Of a DNA stretch of 64,000 bases, positions 18,756 through 26,903 are shown piece by piece. The DNA lies in the NCBI GenBank assembly GCA_031263195.1, contig JAISGD010000022.1, positions 62,001-126,000 on the forward strand, read 5' to 3'. The notes under the pieces were generated by a model, which searched no databases, was not told the DNA's origin, and saw only the letters and a program-made list of their open reading frames with translations. Position 1 is the stretch's first letter; every line of letters begins with the position of its first letter. Source of the DNA: Campylobacteraceae bacterium. GTDB taxonomy: Bacteria > Campylobacterota > Campylobacteria > Campylobacterales > Campylobacteraceae. The position numbers were made by a program, and so were the translations under genes.

Positions 18756-19988
18756 CTAAAATGCACGGGCTAAATCAGAGTCCGGATGATTACCGCAACG
18801 CCTGTAATCATCAAAATCTATTGTAAGAGAGTGATTTTTACGTATCTTCTGAAGAGCAGATGAGAGTCTTACATAATACTCTAATGAAGCGTTTTTTTGC
18901 CCGGCTAAATAGGTGTTTGGACGTGGCACCCAAACCATATTTACAGTACTTACACCGTATGAAGCTAACTCATCTGCCTCTTTCAAAACCGCTTCCAAAG
19001 CCTCGTCTTCACTTCTAAAACCAAACGGTTTGGCAAGCTCCACGCCTGACACTATACCTGTATTTACTCTGCCTTCCCCAAAAATTTCCACAGCATCGAT
19101 AAGGCGCTTTTTCCACTCTTTGTAACCAACCCATTTGGCTTTTCCCGGACACACGATATTAAAGATATTTTCATTTAAAACCTCTATATCCATTGTAAGG
19201 CTTGAGATACCGGTTTCGTTGTAAAGACGCTTTAATTGCTTTGATGTGACTGCGGAACAGATAAGCTGAGACGGGAACTTTTTCGATGAAAAATTCTCTC
19301 CTATGGCGTTTAAAATCTCTATATAGTAGTCTATCTCTTTATCAAACGGTATCTCGCCGTGAAAATTAGAGCCCGATGTCAGGCAAATCGCACTGAATCT
19401 CCCTCTCTCTTTTAACGCTTCCCTGATCGTTTCGGATACATCTTTGGGTTTTATCTTTGTTTGCATCTCTATCTCATTTTTTTGCTGTCTAAGGTTACTG
19501 ACTATATCGCAAAATTTACAACCCATATCATCATTCCAAAAATAACAATATCTGTTTGGTATGAGATAAAGCCTTTGAGGACGGGCACCAACAATATTTT
19601 GCATAAGCACTCCACTTGATGTTCGTTTGTCATAAAAGTCGGGCTTATCCCAATAAAATACCTCCTCAATCTCTCTGCCCTCATCTGTTAAAATAAGCTT
19701 ATCATCTATCAAATCAACTATATACGGGTTATTCTCAAGCGGGGTTGGCGTACTAAGAACGGAGGTGCCGTCACGCAAAACAAAAGCTTCGGGACGCTTT
19801 GTAAGTTTGCCGTCTCTTGTCCCGAACAGATGTGTTCCTCCTAATTGATGGCGTGTTTCATCAACTGCACTAAGAGCGTTTGGCGTATAGTAAACACCGC
19901 GTCTGTGAATATCCGTCTTTAACATAATAAGTTTTGGAAAATCTGGGTATTTTACCGCAACTTCCTCAAAAATCAAACTATCATTCAT
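18756..19988 (-). CDS. Radical SAM protein with CX8CX2C cluster motif
   Basis: Start 19988 (MNDSLIF...) follows AAGGAGG, a near-perfect RBS; the longer frame (20048) runs through that RBS. 410 residues. The Fe-S candidate is CYFWNDDMGCKFC at about residue 143-155: three cysteines spaced CX8CX2C, not the canonical CX3CX2C. Downstream radical-SAM-barrel features include ICLTSGSNFHGE (a GGE-like strand), SLTMDIEVLNE and VNTGIVSGVE. Last gene of the ABC importer operon (138 bp after the permease), so it probably modifies or uses the imported compound. No substrate can be named from sequence. Confidence 0.8.
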   Translation of the reverse strand: MNDSLIFEEVAVKYPDFPKLIMLKTDIHRRGVYYTPNALSAVDETRHQLGGTHLFGTRDGKLTKRPEAFVLRDGTSVLSTPTPLENNPYIVDLIDDKLILTDEGREIEEVFYWDKPDFYDKRTSSGVLMQNIVGARPQRLYLIPNRYCYFWNDDMGCKFCDIVSNLRQQKNEIEMQTKIKPKDVSETIREALKERGRFSAICLTSGSNFHGEIPFDKEIDYYIEILNAIGENFSSKKFPSQLICSAVTSKQLKRLYNETGISSLTMDIEVLNENIFNIVCPGKAKWVGYKEWKKRLIDAVEIFGEGRVNTGIVSGVELAKPFGFRSEDEALEAVLKEADELASYGVSTVNMVWVPRPNTYLAGQKNASLEYYVRLSSALQKIRKNHSLTIDFDDYRRCGNHPDSDLARAF

Positions 19989-20125
19989 TAAATTGCCTCC
20001 TTTTTTGGCAAAGTATAACCAACCATATTTTGCAGTTTTAAAATCCACACTTCACTTAATGTCATTCTATCAAACCAACATTTTATAAGATAACTTACAA
20101 CTTGCGATTATAAAAACTTTGATAT

Positions 20126-21010
20126 TTAAAAGCTTCTCATTCCCCACTTAATCACTGTCCTTTTTTCTATAACTTTAAATATAATATTTTCTACCAATAC
20201 TCCTATAATGATAACGCTCAAAAGCCCGGCAAACACAACATCAATATCGAGTTGATTTTTCTTTTCATATATAAACCATCCTATGCCTCCTCCACCCGAG
20301 CTTACACCAAAAACCAACTCCGCGGCGATAAGCGTTCTCCACGAAAAAGCCCAGCCAACTTTAAGTCCTGTCAATATATTTGCAAACGCACCAGGGATTA
20401 ATATCTTAAATACAAACCTAAGGCCTGTCAATTCATAATTTCTGCCGACCATGCGCAAAGTATTGCTAACACCCATAAAACCGTTGTAGATATTAAGAGC
20501 GATAGGCCAAGTAACAGCGTGTACTATAACGAACATGATGCTCGGGTACCCAAGTCCGAACCACAAAAGCGCCAATGGTAAAAGAGCAATAGCCGGAAGC
20601 GGATTAAACATGGAAGTCAGCACATCCAAAAGGTCTGTACCAATCCGTGTCGTTATAGCCAAAACAGTCAGCGACGAAGCAAGTAAAATACCGCAAATAT
20701 AGGCAAAAAAAAGAATCTTTAAAGAAGTGATAATTTTTTCGGGAAGCTCCCCGCTTAACATAACGCTTATAAAGGCTCTTGCGGTAGAAACAAATGTCGG
20801 AAACATAAGCTCATTATCCAAATATAGAGAGTATACCTGCCAAATAAACGCTAAAGAGACTATGATAAGAAATTTGCGAACAAAGTTGTTATTGAAAAAT
20901 TTCTCCCAAAACGACAACTCTATCCTCGCTTCACTGCTGTTTTTTAAAAGAGCTTCACGCTCATACACTCTTTTCACTCTATCCATCGAAATTATCTTTT
21001 TCGCACCCAT
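20126..21010 (-). CDS. ABC importer permease, SsuC/TauC type
   Basis: 294 residues with six predicted membrane helices after a ~45-residue cytoplasmic start. The cytoplasmic EAA-type loop appears as NYELTGLRFVFKILIPGAFANILTGLKVG (Gly at the conserved site), and AFSWRTLIAAELVFG follows as in nitrate/sulfonate/taurine permeases. Partners are the ATPase (16 bp upstream) and the binding protein. It would form the homodimeric channel in the inner membrane. Confidence 0.88.
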   Translation of the reverse strand: MGAKKIISMDRVKRVYEREALLKNSSEARIELSFWEKFFNNNFVRKFLIIVSLAFIWQVYSLYLDNELMFPTFVSTARAFISVMLSGELPEKIITSLKILFFAYICGILLASSLTVLAITTRIGTDLLDVLTSMFNPLPAIALLPLALLWFGLGYPSIMFVIVHAVTWPIALNIYNGFMGVSNTLRMVGRNYELTGLRFVFKILIPGAFANILTGLKVGWAFSWRTLIAAELVFGVSSGGGGIGWFIYEKKNQLDIDVVFAGLLSVIIIGVLVENIIFKVIEKRTVIKWGMRSF

Positions 21011-21025
21011 TGCTTACTCTTCCTT

Positions 21026-21796
21026 TTATATCACGTAATCCATACGGTTTCTGAAAAGAGTATCGGAAATCCTCTCTTTTAGCATAGCAAATTCAAAACC
21101 AAGAGCCGACAAATCCACATCCAGCTCTTCCACTACTTCTCCAGGATGCGGTGAAAACATTACTATGCGAGTACCTAAAGTAATAGCTTCATCTATGGAG
21201 TGCGTTACAAAAATAAGTGTAAAACGCGTATCTGCCCATAACTCCAAAAGTTCTTCTTGCATTTTTTGGCGCGTTAAAGCGTCAAGTGACGCAAACGGCT
21301 CATCCATCAATATCACTTTTGACTTTAACGCCAAACATCTGGCGATAGCAACTCTTTGTTTCATGCCACCGGAGAGTTCGTGAGGATAAGAGTCCGCAAA
21401 TTTTTGCAAATTGACCTTTTTTAAAAGCTTTTTCGTTTCACTTCGCGCCTCTTCTTTTGTAACATCTCTTGTGGAACGAATAGCAAAAACGATATTTTCA
21501 AGCGCGCTCTTCCAAGGCAGCAGCTGGTCAAACTCTTGAAAAACAAAACTTCTATCTGAGCCGGGCTTTCTTATCTCCCGACCATTTAAGAGAATTGAGC
21601 CTGAAGTTGGTTTGATAAATCCCCCAATAGCTTTTAAAATAGTAGATTTGCCGCAACCGGAGGGTCCTAACAGTATAAGCCGCTCACCTTCGTTGACGCT
21701 AAAATTTATATCATGTGTAGCAGTTACTAAAAAGCCGTTTGTTTTATACTGCAAAGTAAGATTTTTTACCTCTAAAAACTGCTCTTGTTCCATCAT
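21026..21796 (-). CDS. ABC importer ATPase, SsuB/TauB type
   Basis: 256 residues. Walker A LGPSGCGKSTIL (~residue 45), Q-loop FVFQEFDQLLPWKSALENI (the LLPW form typical of nitrate/sulfonate/taurine ATPases), signature LSGGMKQRVAIARCL, Walker B VILMDEPFASLD and H-loop VTHSIDEA. It powers uptake through the permease at 20126. Starts 10 bp after the binding-protein stop. Confidence 0.92.
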   Translation of the reverse strand: MMEQEQFLEVKNLTLQYKTNGFLVTATHDINFSVNEGERLILLGPSGCGKSTILKAIGGFIKPTSGSILLNGREIRKPGSDRSFVFQEFDQLLPWKSALENIVFAIRSTRDVTKEEARSETKKLLKKVNLQKFADSYPHELSGGMKQRVAIARCLALKSKVILMDEPFASLDALTRQKMQEELLELWADTRFTLIFVTHSIDEAITLGTRIVMFSPHPGEVVEELDVDLSALGFEFAMLKERISDTLFRNRMDYVI

Positions 21797-21805
21797 GCCA
21801 AACTT

Positions 21806-22789
21806 TCAGTATACTTTGTCAAAAAACAGCTCTTTCCAGCTTTGAGGCTTTGTCTTAATCGCACCCGTATTGAAAAGAAAATCACTGAAAACTGTAATAT
21901 TCGGCAACGGCTTTGTCTGATATGAGATTTCCGGTTTGTTCAGTATAGCCTCGATAATCTCCAAAGGCTCTTTTGATTTTGAAGCTTGGAGGTAGAGTTT
22001 AGCCGCTTCGTTTTTATTATCCGCTATCCATAAGTCCGCCTCATTCAGAGCATCTATAATGACTTGCGAGAGTTTGGGATTGTTCTTGTAAAACTCCTCT
22101 GTAGTGGAGATGACATTTGTCGTATGTCTGCCGCCAAATACATCGTAAGAGTTGAAAACTTGATGTATATTTGAGTTTTGCTGTTCTATCGTTAAAAACG
22201 GTTCTGGAGCAAGGTGTCCGGTGATTTCGGATTTACCTGAAGTTAAAGCAATAAGCGCATCCGGATGCTTGAGCGTAACCGTCAAATAATCAAATTTGTC
22301 ATAATTTTCCACACCAAACTCTTTTGCAACAGCTATTTGAAATACTAAAGACTGTATGGAGACTTTGACAGCAGGAAGTGCGATTTTGTCTTTATCCGTC
22401 AAATCACGCAATGTTTTTACATTAGGATTTGCGCTATTTAAGACTAAAGGAGATTGGTCAAGCGCAGCTAATGCTCTGATTTTGCCTTTTGTCTTGTCCC
22501 ACAATCTTATAAACGGTGCATTTCCGCCCGAAATAATATCAACGCTTCCCGATAAAAGCGCGTCATTTGCCGTGGCTCCACCGCCAAATGTTATCCACTC
22601 AACTTTTATATCGCCAAGTCCGGCGGTTTTGGCATGCTTGGCGATTAACCCTTTCTTCTCAAGAATGACTAAAGGCAAATATGCCAACCCATACTGCTTT
22701 GATATGCGAAGTTCGCTCTTTTCAGCCGATAGCGTTGTACCGGCAAATAGTATTACAACCAATGCAATAAATAGGGATACTTTTTTCAT
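21806..22789 (-). CDS. ABC importer substrate-binding protein, NMT1/SsuA-like
   Basis: Start 22789 (MKKVSLFIALVV...) preceded by AGGAGG; the upstream frame extension covers the RBS and promoter. 327 residues with a signal peptide cleaved near TLSAEK. The fold is an NMT1/THI5-like or SsuA/TauA-type binding protein: LRISKQYGLAYLPLVILEKKGL, FGGGATANDALLSGSVDI, LTSGKSEITGHLAPEPFL. It captures a small organic ligand in the periplasm, possibly sulfonate-, pyrimidine- or alkane-derived; which one cannot be told. First gene of the operon, under a strong consensus promoter. Confidence 0.88.
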   Translation of the reverse strand: MKKVSLFIALVVILFAGTTLSAEKSELRISKQYGLAYLPLVILEKKGLIAKHAKTAGLGDIKVEWITFGGGATANDALLSGSVDIISGGNAPFIRLWDKTKGKIRALAALDQSPLVLNSANPNVKTLRDLTDKDKIALPAVKVSIQSLVFQIAVAKEFGVENYDKFDYLTVTLKHPDALIALTSGKSEITGHLAPEPFLTIEQQNSNIHQVFNSYDVFGGRHTTNVISTTEEFYKNNPKLSQVIIDALNEADLWIADNKNEAAKLYLQASKSKEPLEIIEAILNKPEISYQTKPLPNITVFSDFLFNTGAIKTKPQSWKELFFDKVY

Positions 22790-22821
22790 AGTAAACCTCC
22801 TTTTTTGTAATTTGTAAACGA

Positions 22822-22850
22822 AATATACCACTTTTTTAAATTTATGTCAA
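22822..22850 (-). promoter_or_regulatory. Sigma-70-type promoter of the ABC/radical SAM operon
   Basis: On the minus strand TTGACA (22850-22845) and TATATT (22827-22822) are separated by exactly 17 bases, 33 bases before the binding-protein ATG. This is the best consensus promoter in the window. Confidence 0.75.
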
Positions 22851-23217
22851 GTTTATATATCAATTTAATCGAGATTAAAATAGTAGCAAATAAAAATGAG
22901 TGCACAATCTTGCATGTTTAGCAATTTTATAGAATTGTCTTATAAAATTATTGTGACATGGGAGTTTATATATTTATTATAAAATACTTAAAAACGAAAA
23001 AATAAGTAATATGTTGCTGTCATAAAAAAGCGTAAACTTAAATAAATTCGATAAGCCAATAGAATCTACTTTGTTTTCTGCATATGTTTTTTGAAGGCTT
23101 ATGGCAAGCACTTTTTGTGCTATCTACCTGCAATATCTGCCGTAATTACAAAAAAGCATTTGACAAAGGAATTTATATGATTGATTTGCAGATTAGAATT
23201 AAAAAGTATTTTTATGT
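22851..23217. other. Intergenic region upstream of the ABC operon, no gene seen
   Basis: About 370 AT-rich bases between the glnK terminator and the importer promoter. No open frame with a plausible RBS, no recognisable riboswitch and no repeat were found. Confidence 0.5.
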
Positions 23218-23234
23218 GGGGGCTTTACGCCCCC
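23218..23234 (-). terminator. Hairpin directly after glnK
   Basis: GGGGGC / GCCCCC with a 5-base loop, abutting the glnK stop codon. On the minus strand it is followed by ACATAAAAATAC and then CTTTTTAATT, so the U-run is displaced; it may act bidirectionally. Confidence 0.7.
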
Positions 23235-23585
<351 letters not shown>

Positions 23586-24878
23586 TTATCTTAAGTTAAA
23601 TGCTCGCTCTCCGTGCTCCGTTTCATCCAATCCTTGAGATTCCGCATCGCTATCGACTCTCGCTCCTTTTGTAATTAAAGACGATATTCCAAACACTATA
23701 GCTGTACCAATAGCCGTATATATTATGGTTACTACGATACCCTCAATTTGAATCAGCACTTGAGACGGATTTCCGTATAAAAGTCCAACGCCGTTTGAAT
23801 TTATAGCGGGATTTGCAAATATCCCGGTAGCAATCGCGCCCCAAATACCGGATATCGCATGTACTCCAAAAACGTCAAGCGAATCGTCGTATTTCAAAGC
23901 TCTTTTGAGATAATTCACAGCGTAAAACGACAAAACTCCAGCTCCTATTCCTATCACAAAAGCTCCTATGGTATCGACAAATCCTGCTGCCGGGGTGATG
24001 GCTACGAGTCCTGCTACTATGCCTGAAGCTATGCCTATGAGCGTAAACTTTTTATATGTGATATATTCTATTATAAGCCACGCAAGAGCAGCCGCAGACG
24101 CCGCTATATTTGTTACCAAAACCGCATTCGCCGCAATCGCGTCAGCCGCGAGTTCGCTTCCGCCGTTAAATCCAAACCAGCCAAACCACAATAAAATCGC
24201 GCCAAGCACGGTAAACGATACGGACGAAGGAAATATAGCTTTGCCAAAATCCGCGCGTTTGCCAAGCAGTAATACTATCACAAGTCCCGCGATACCGGCA
24301 TTAATATGCACAACCGTACCGCCTGCAAAATCAAGCACCCCATCTTTTGCCAACCAACCGTTCTCACTCCAAACCCAGTGAGCTATCGGAGCGTAAACCG
24401 CGATAATCCACAACGCCGAAAAAATAAGCCACGTACTAAATTTCAATCTTTCGATCAACGAACCGCTGATAAGAGCGAGCGTAATTCCCGCAAATGTTAG
24501 TTGAAAAGTCGCGAAAAGAATTTCGGGAATAGTTCCGTGGACTTGGTCTAATCCTATATTTGTCAAAAAGAATCCGTCAAACCCAACTATGCCTCCGCCC
24601 AAATCCGTTCCAAACGCTATGGAAAAGCCGATTATAACCCAAACAAGTCCCGCTACTATGTAACCTCCAACGCTCATAGCGATAGTGTTCAACAAGTTTT
24701 TAGCGCGAGCCATACCACCGTAAAAAAGCGCCAAACCGGCAGGCGTCATAAGCATAACAAGCGTAGTCGCCACTATAATCCACGCCGTATCTCCGGTATT
24801 TAACACAGCTTCATCCTCAGCCGACAATATGGAAGGCAGCGATGACAGCGCCAAAAAATAAAGTAATCTTTTCCTCAT
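23586..24878 (-). CDS. amtB: Ammonium transporter Amt
   Basis: 430 residues: a cleavable signal-like N-terminus (LALSSLPSILSAED), then 11 membrane segments. Conserved Amt landmarks: NTGDTAWIIVATTLVMLMTP, ALFYGGMARAKN, AHWVWSENGWL, DFAGGTVVHINAGIAGL (pore His pair region) and FGVHAISGIWG. It conducts ammonium/ammonia through the inner membrane and is gated by the adjacent PII protein. RBS AAGGAGC upstream. No sigma-54 site was recognised in front. Confidence 0.95.
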   Translation of the reverse strand: MRKRLLYFLALSSLPSILSAEDEAVLNTGDTAWIIVATTLVMLMTPAGLALFYGGMARAKNLLNTIAMSVGGYIVAGLVWVIIGFSIAFGTDLGGGIVGFDGFFLTNIGLDQVHGTIPEILFATFQLTFAGITLALISGSLIERLKFSTWLIFSALWIIAVYAPIAHWVWSENGWLAKDGVLDFAGGTVVHINAGIAGLVIVLLLGKRADFGKAIFPSSVSFTVLGAILLWFGWFGFNGGSELAADAIAANAVLVTNIAASAAALAWLIIEYITYKKFTLIGIASGIVAGLVAITPAAGFVDTIGAFVIGIGAGVLSFYAVNYLKRALKYDDSLDVFGVHAISGIWGAIATGIFANPAINSNGVGLLYGNPSQVLIQIEGIVVTIIYTAIGTAIVFGISSLITKGARVDSDAESQGLDETEHGERAFNLR

Positions 24879-25068
24879 TTTTGCTCCTTATTCGGATAAA
24901 TTTTGAAAGATTTTAACATTTGACATCTACACTTTTGTACTGCACATTGCCTAATTTTTAACCATATGATGAAATTATTTTTTTATACATGTGAGGATAT
25001 TTTTGTCATAAGAGGGATTTTTGCGATATGAAAGTTATTTTAATTTTTATACATGTAGATATATTTTC

Positions 25069-25644
25069 TTATAATGGGTCGCTTGTCTTATCCATATTCC
25101 AAACATACTCTATCTGCTTTGCTATTTGTATCGCTTTTTGAATATCAAATATGTCGGTGACAAAACCCAAAGCCATATCAATTCCGGCACTCACTCCGGA
25201 TGATGTGTAAAATTTGCCGCTTGTTGTCCATCTGGCGCTTTTTATCCAATTTACATGTAAATTTTGCGACATCACCCATTCAAAAGCTTTTTTGTTTGTA
25301 GTAGCCTCTTTGCCATTTAGTAATCCTGTTTTCGCTAACAACGCGGAACCTGTACAAACAGATAAGCAATAACGCGATTTATTGCAAATTTCAAACAAAC
25401 TTCTTATGAAATTTTCATCATTAACCAACACTCTTGTGCCTTTGCCTCCGGGTATCAAAACTATATCTGCATCAACGTCTTTTACGGGCGTTGTATAAAT
25501 TTTCACCCCGTTCGCATCTTTTATAACGCCGCCGCTCAAAGAGACATAGTGCAAATCAAGTTCATCTACTTTGCCAAATACTTCAACCGGTCCAAACGCG
25601 TCAAGCGTTTCAAAGTCGTCAAATAACAGTATACATGTATTCAT
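25069..25644 (-). CDS. DJ-1/PfpI-family protein
   Basis: 191 residues. The family fold is visible: N-terminal CILLFDDFETLDAFGPVEVFG (the conserved Glu region), VLIPGGKGTR and the nucleophile elbow LSVCTGSALLAKTGLL with the reactive Cys near residue 96. The group includes isonitrile hydratase-like and GlxA-like proteins; the exact reaction cannot be read. Monocistronic. TACATGTA octamers lie within it (25252) and overlap its start (25632). Confidence 0.85.
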   Translation of the reverse strand: MNTCILLFDDFETLDAFGPVEVFGKVDELDLHYVSLSGGVIKDANGVKIYTTPVKDVDADIVLIPGGKGTRVLVNDENFIRSLFEICNKSRYCLSVCTGSALLAKTGLLNGKEATTNKKAFEWVMSQNLHVNWIKSARWTTSGKFYTSSGVSAGIDMALGFVTDIFDIQKAIQIAKQIEYVWNMDKTSDPL

Positions 25645-25750
25645 TTTTTCTCCTAAAAAATATATTGTATCACTAATTATTACGATATAAAAACATTTCT
25701 TAAGTTTTTATTTGCCGATATCGGTAAAATTTTCAAAGGGGGACAGAACA

Positions 25751-25828
25751 ATGTCATGCTGCGGAAAAAAAGATACTAAAGCAACAAAATCTGCCGACAA
25801 AGCGGATAGCAAAAAGAAATCAAAATAG
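25751..25828 (+). CDS. 25-residue CCGKK peptide
   Basis: ATG with AAAGGGGGAC just upstream; product MSCCGKKDTKATKSADKADS followed by KKKSK. It starts with a Cys-Cys-Gly pair and is otherwise Lys/Asp/Ala-rich and disordered. The excellent RBS and a hairpin immediately downstream support a real gene. The Cys pair might bind metal or a lipid/thiol partner, but there is no evidence. Confidence 0.6.
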   Translation: MSCCGKKDTKATKSADKADSKKKSK

Positions 25829-25844
25829 TTTGATTTTTTAAATG

Positions 25845-25872
25845 TAGTTGCGCTGAAAATTTAGCGCAACTA
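25845..25872 (+). terminator. Hairpin after the CCGKK peptide gene
   Basis: TAGTTGCGCT pairs perfectly with AGCGCAACTA over an 8-base loop, 16 bases after the stop. The following bases (TATCTGCTTTTATTT) give a moderate U-rich tail. Confidence 0.65.
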
Positions 25873-26108
25873 TATCTGCTTTTATTTACTGCAAAATTTC
25901 TCCTAAGTTTAAATTGCGAAAATTTCAAATTACTCTTTCAAATATATATCTTTACATGTAGCGAATTTAATGCGTTTAGGATGTAAAATCACGAGAATAC
26001 ATCTTGCAATATAATTTTAATTTAATAAGCTTACATGTAGAAAATAAATTTTACAAATGCTAATATTTTATCTGCTTGACGAATAATAAAGCAAGATTTA
26101 TTGGGAAT

Positions 26109-26138
26109 TATCATATCATTACATGTAATGATATGATA
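26109..26138. repeat. 30-bp perfect palindrome centred on ACATGT
   Basis: Bases 26109-26123 are the exact reverse complement of 26124-26138, with no loop; the core is TTACATGTAA. It sits in a ~500-bp intergenic region between the CCGKK peptide gene and tRNA-Leu. With no loop and no U-run it suits a protein-binding site or cruciform better than a terminator. It is the longest example of the TACATGTA motif found throughout the window. Confidence 0.9.
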
Positions 26139-26196
26139 GAAGCAAAAATAATAAATTGAAAATCAAACATCAAAGTATATTTTTTAATAAACAACA

Positions 26197-26271
26197 ATGG
26201 AAGGAAAGATTGAAAACAATAATAGCGCTATTTTTGAAAAATATGCTGAATTTATTAAATCAAAGAAGTAG
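26197..26271 (+). CDS. Possible 24-residue ORF
   Basis: ATG at 26197 opens MEGKIENNNSAIFEKYAEFI and stops at 26271. The RBS is weak, and it may be a remnant or chance frame between the palindrome and the tRNA. Listed for completeness. Confidence 0.2.
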   Translation: MEGKIENNNSAIFEKYAEFIKSKK

Positions 26272-26333
26272 ATGTGAATTTTAGCGTTTTGGACACAAAA
26301 GCAGACACGATATACGCGTGAAGCTCGAAATTA

Positions 26334-26418
26334 TGGTGCGGTCGACGAGACTCGAACTCGTACACCCGAAGGCACTACCCCCTCAAGATAGCGTGTCTAC
26401 CAATTTCACCACGACCGC
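26334..26418 (-). tRNA. tRNA-Leu (anticodon GAG)
   Basis: Minus strand: acceptor GCGGTCG/CGACCGC, anticodon loop TTGAGGG (GAG), class II long variable arm (TGCCTTCGGGTGT) and T-arm ACGAG-TTCGAGT-CTCGT. The CCA end is encoded. Reads CUC/CUU leucine codons. Located 40 bp downstream of atpE on the same strand. Confidence 0.96.
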
Positions 26419-26432
26419 AGAGTATTCAAATA

Positions 26433-26451
26433 AAGGAGCTTTTAGCTCCTT
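26433..26451 (-). terminator. Hairpin between atpE and tRNA-Leu
   Basis: AAGGAGCT/AGCTCCTT with a 3-base loop, 8 bases past the atpE stop. On the minus strand the tail is ATTTGAATACT, not a strong U-run, so read-through into the tRNA is possible. Confidence 0.6.
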
Positions 26452-26458
26452 GTGATTA

Positions 26459-26794
26459 TTATAAAAATGGATTTGCAAAAAGCAAAACAAGTGCTATAAC
26501 AAGCGTGTATATAACTTGCGCTTCAACCATCGCAAGAGCGATAAACATTGTACCCATTAGCTTTCCGCCAAGTCCTGGATTTCTAGCAGTTCCTGCAATT
26601 GTAGCGGCCGCGGTGTTTCCCATACCAATAGCACCTCCAAGAGCTGCGATTCCTAAGCCAACGCATGCTGCAAGAACAGAAAATGATTTTAATGTCTCAT
26701 TTAAAACTGCAATCTCAACCACTTGTTCCGCCTCTTGCTCTTGCCCGAAAGCTGCTGCAATACATACAACCAAAAGAAAAAGAATCTTTTTCAT
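26459..26794 (-). CDS. atpE: ATP synthase F0 subunit c
   Basis: 111 residues: a signal-like N-terminus (MKKILFLLVVCIAAAFGQEQ) precedes the two-helix hairpin. The polar loop is TARNPGL (usual ARNP), and the ion-binding carboxylate is the Glu in LAMVEAQVIYTLV. The c-ring rotates in the membrane to couple proton flow to ATP synthesis. As usual for Campylobacterota, it stands apart from the other atp genes and carries the extra N-terminal extension. Confidence 0.95.
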   Translation of the reverse strand: MKKILFLLVVCIAAAFGQEQEAEQVVEIAVLNETLKSFSVLAACVGLGIAALGGAIGMGNTAAATIAGTARNPGLGGKLMGTMFIALAMVEAQVIYTLVIALVLLFANPFL

Positions 26795-26903
26795 GAAATT
26801 CTCCTTAAAATTTTACAAAGTCTGTTCGGCTTGCGTATCCCTACTTATCACTTTGTGAGGTGTGATTATAGCCTTACAGAGGTTAAATTTGCTTTAATTG
26901 AGC

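Noticed and set aside
22356-22817. 153-codon open frame on the plus strand
   Set aside because: Lies fully antisense to the binding-protein gene, with no RBS; a shadow frame.
24306-24500. Small plus-strand frame inside amtB
   Set aside because: Antisense shadow of amtB with no RBS.
26109-26138. Attachment site next to the tRNA
   Set aside because: No integrase, no duplicated tRNA end, and the palindrome does not match tRNA sequence.
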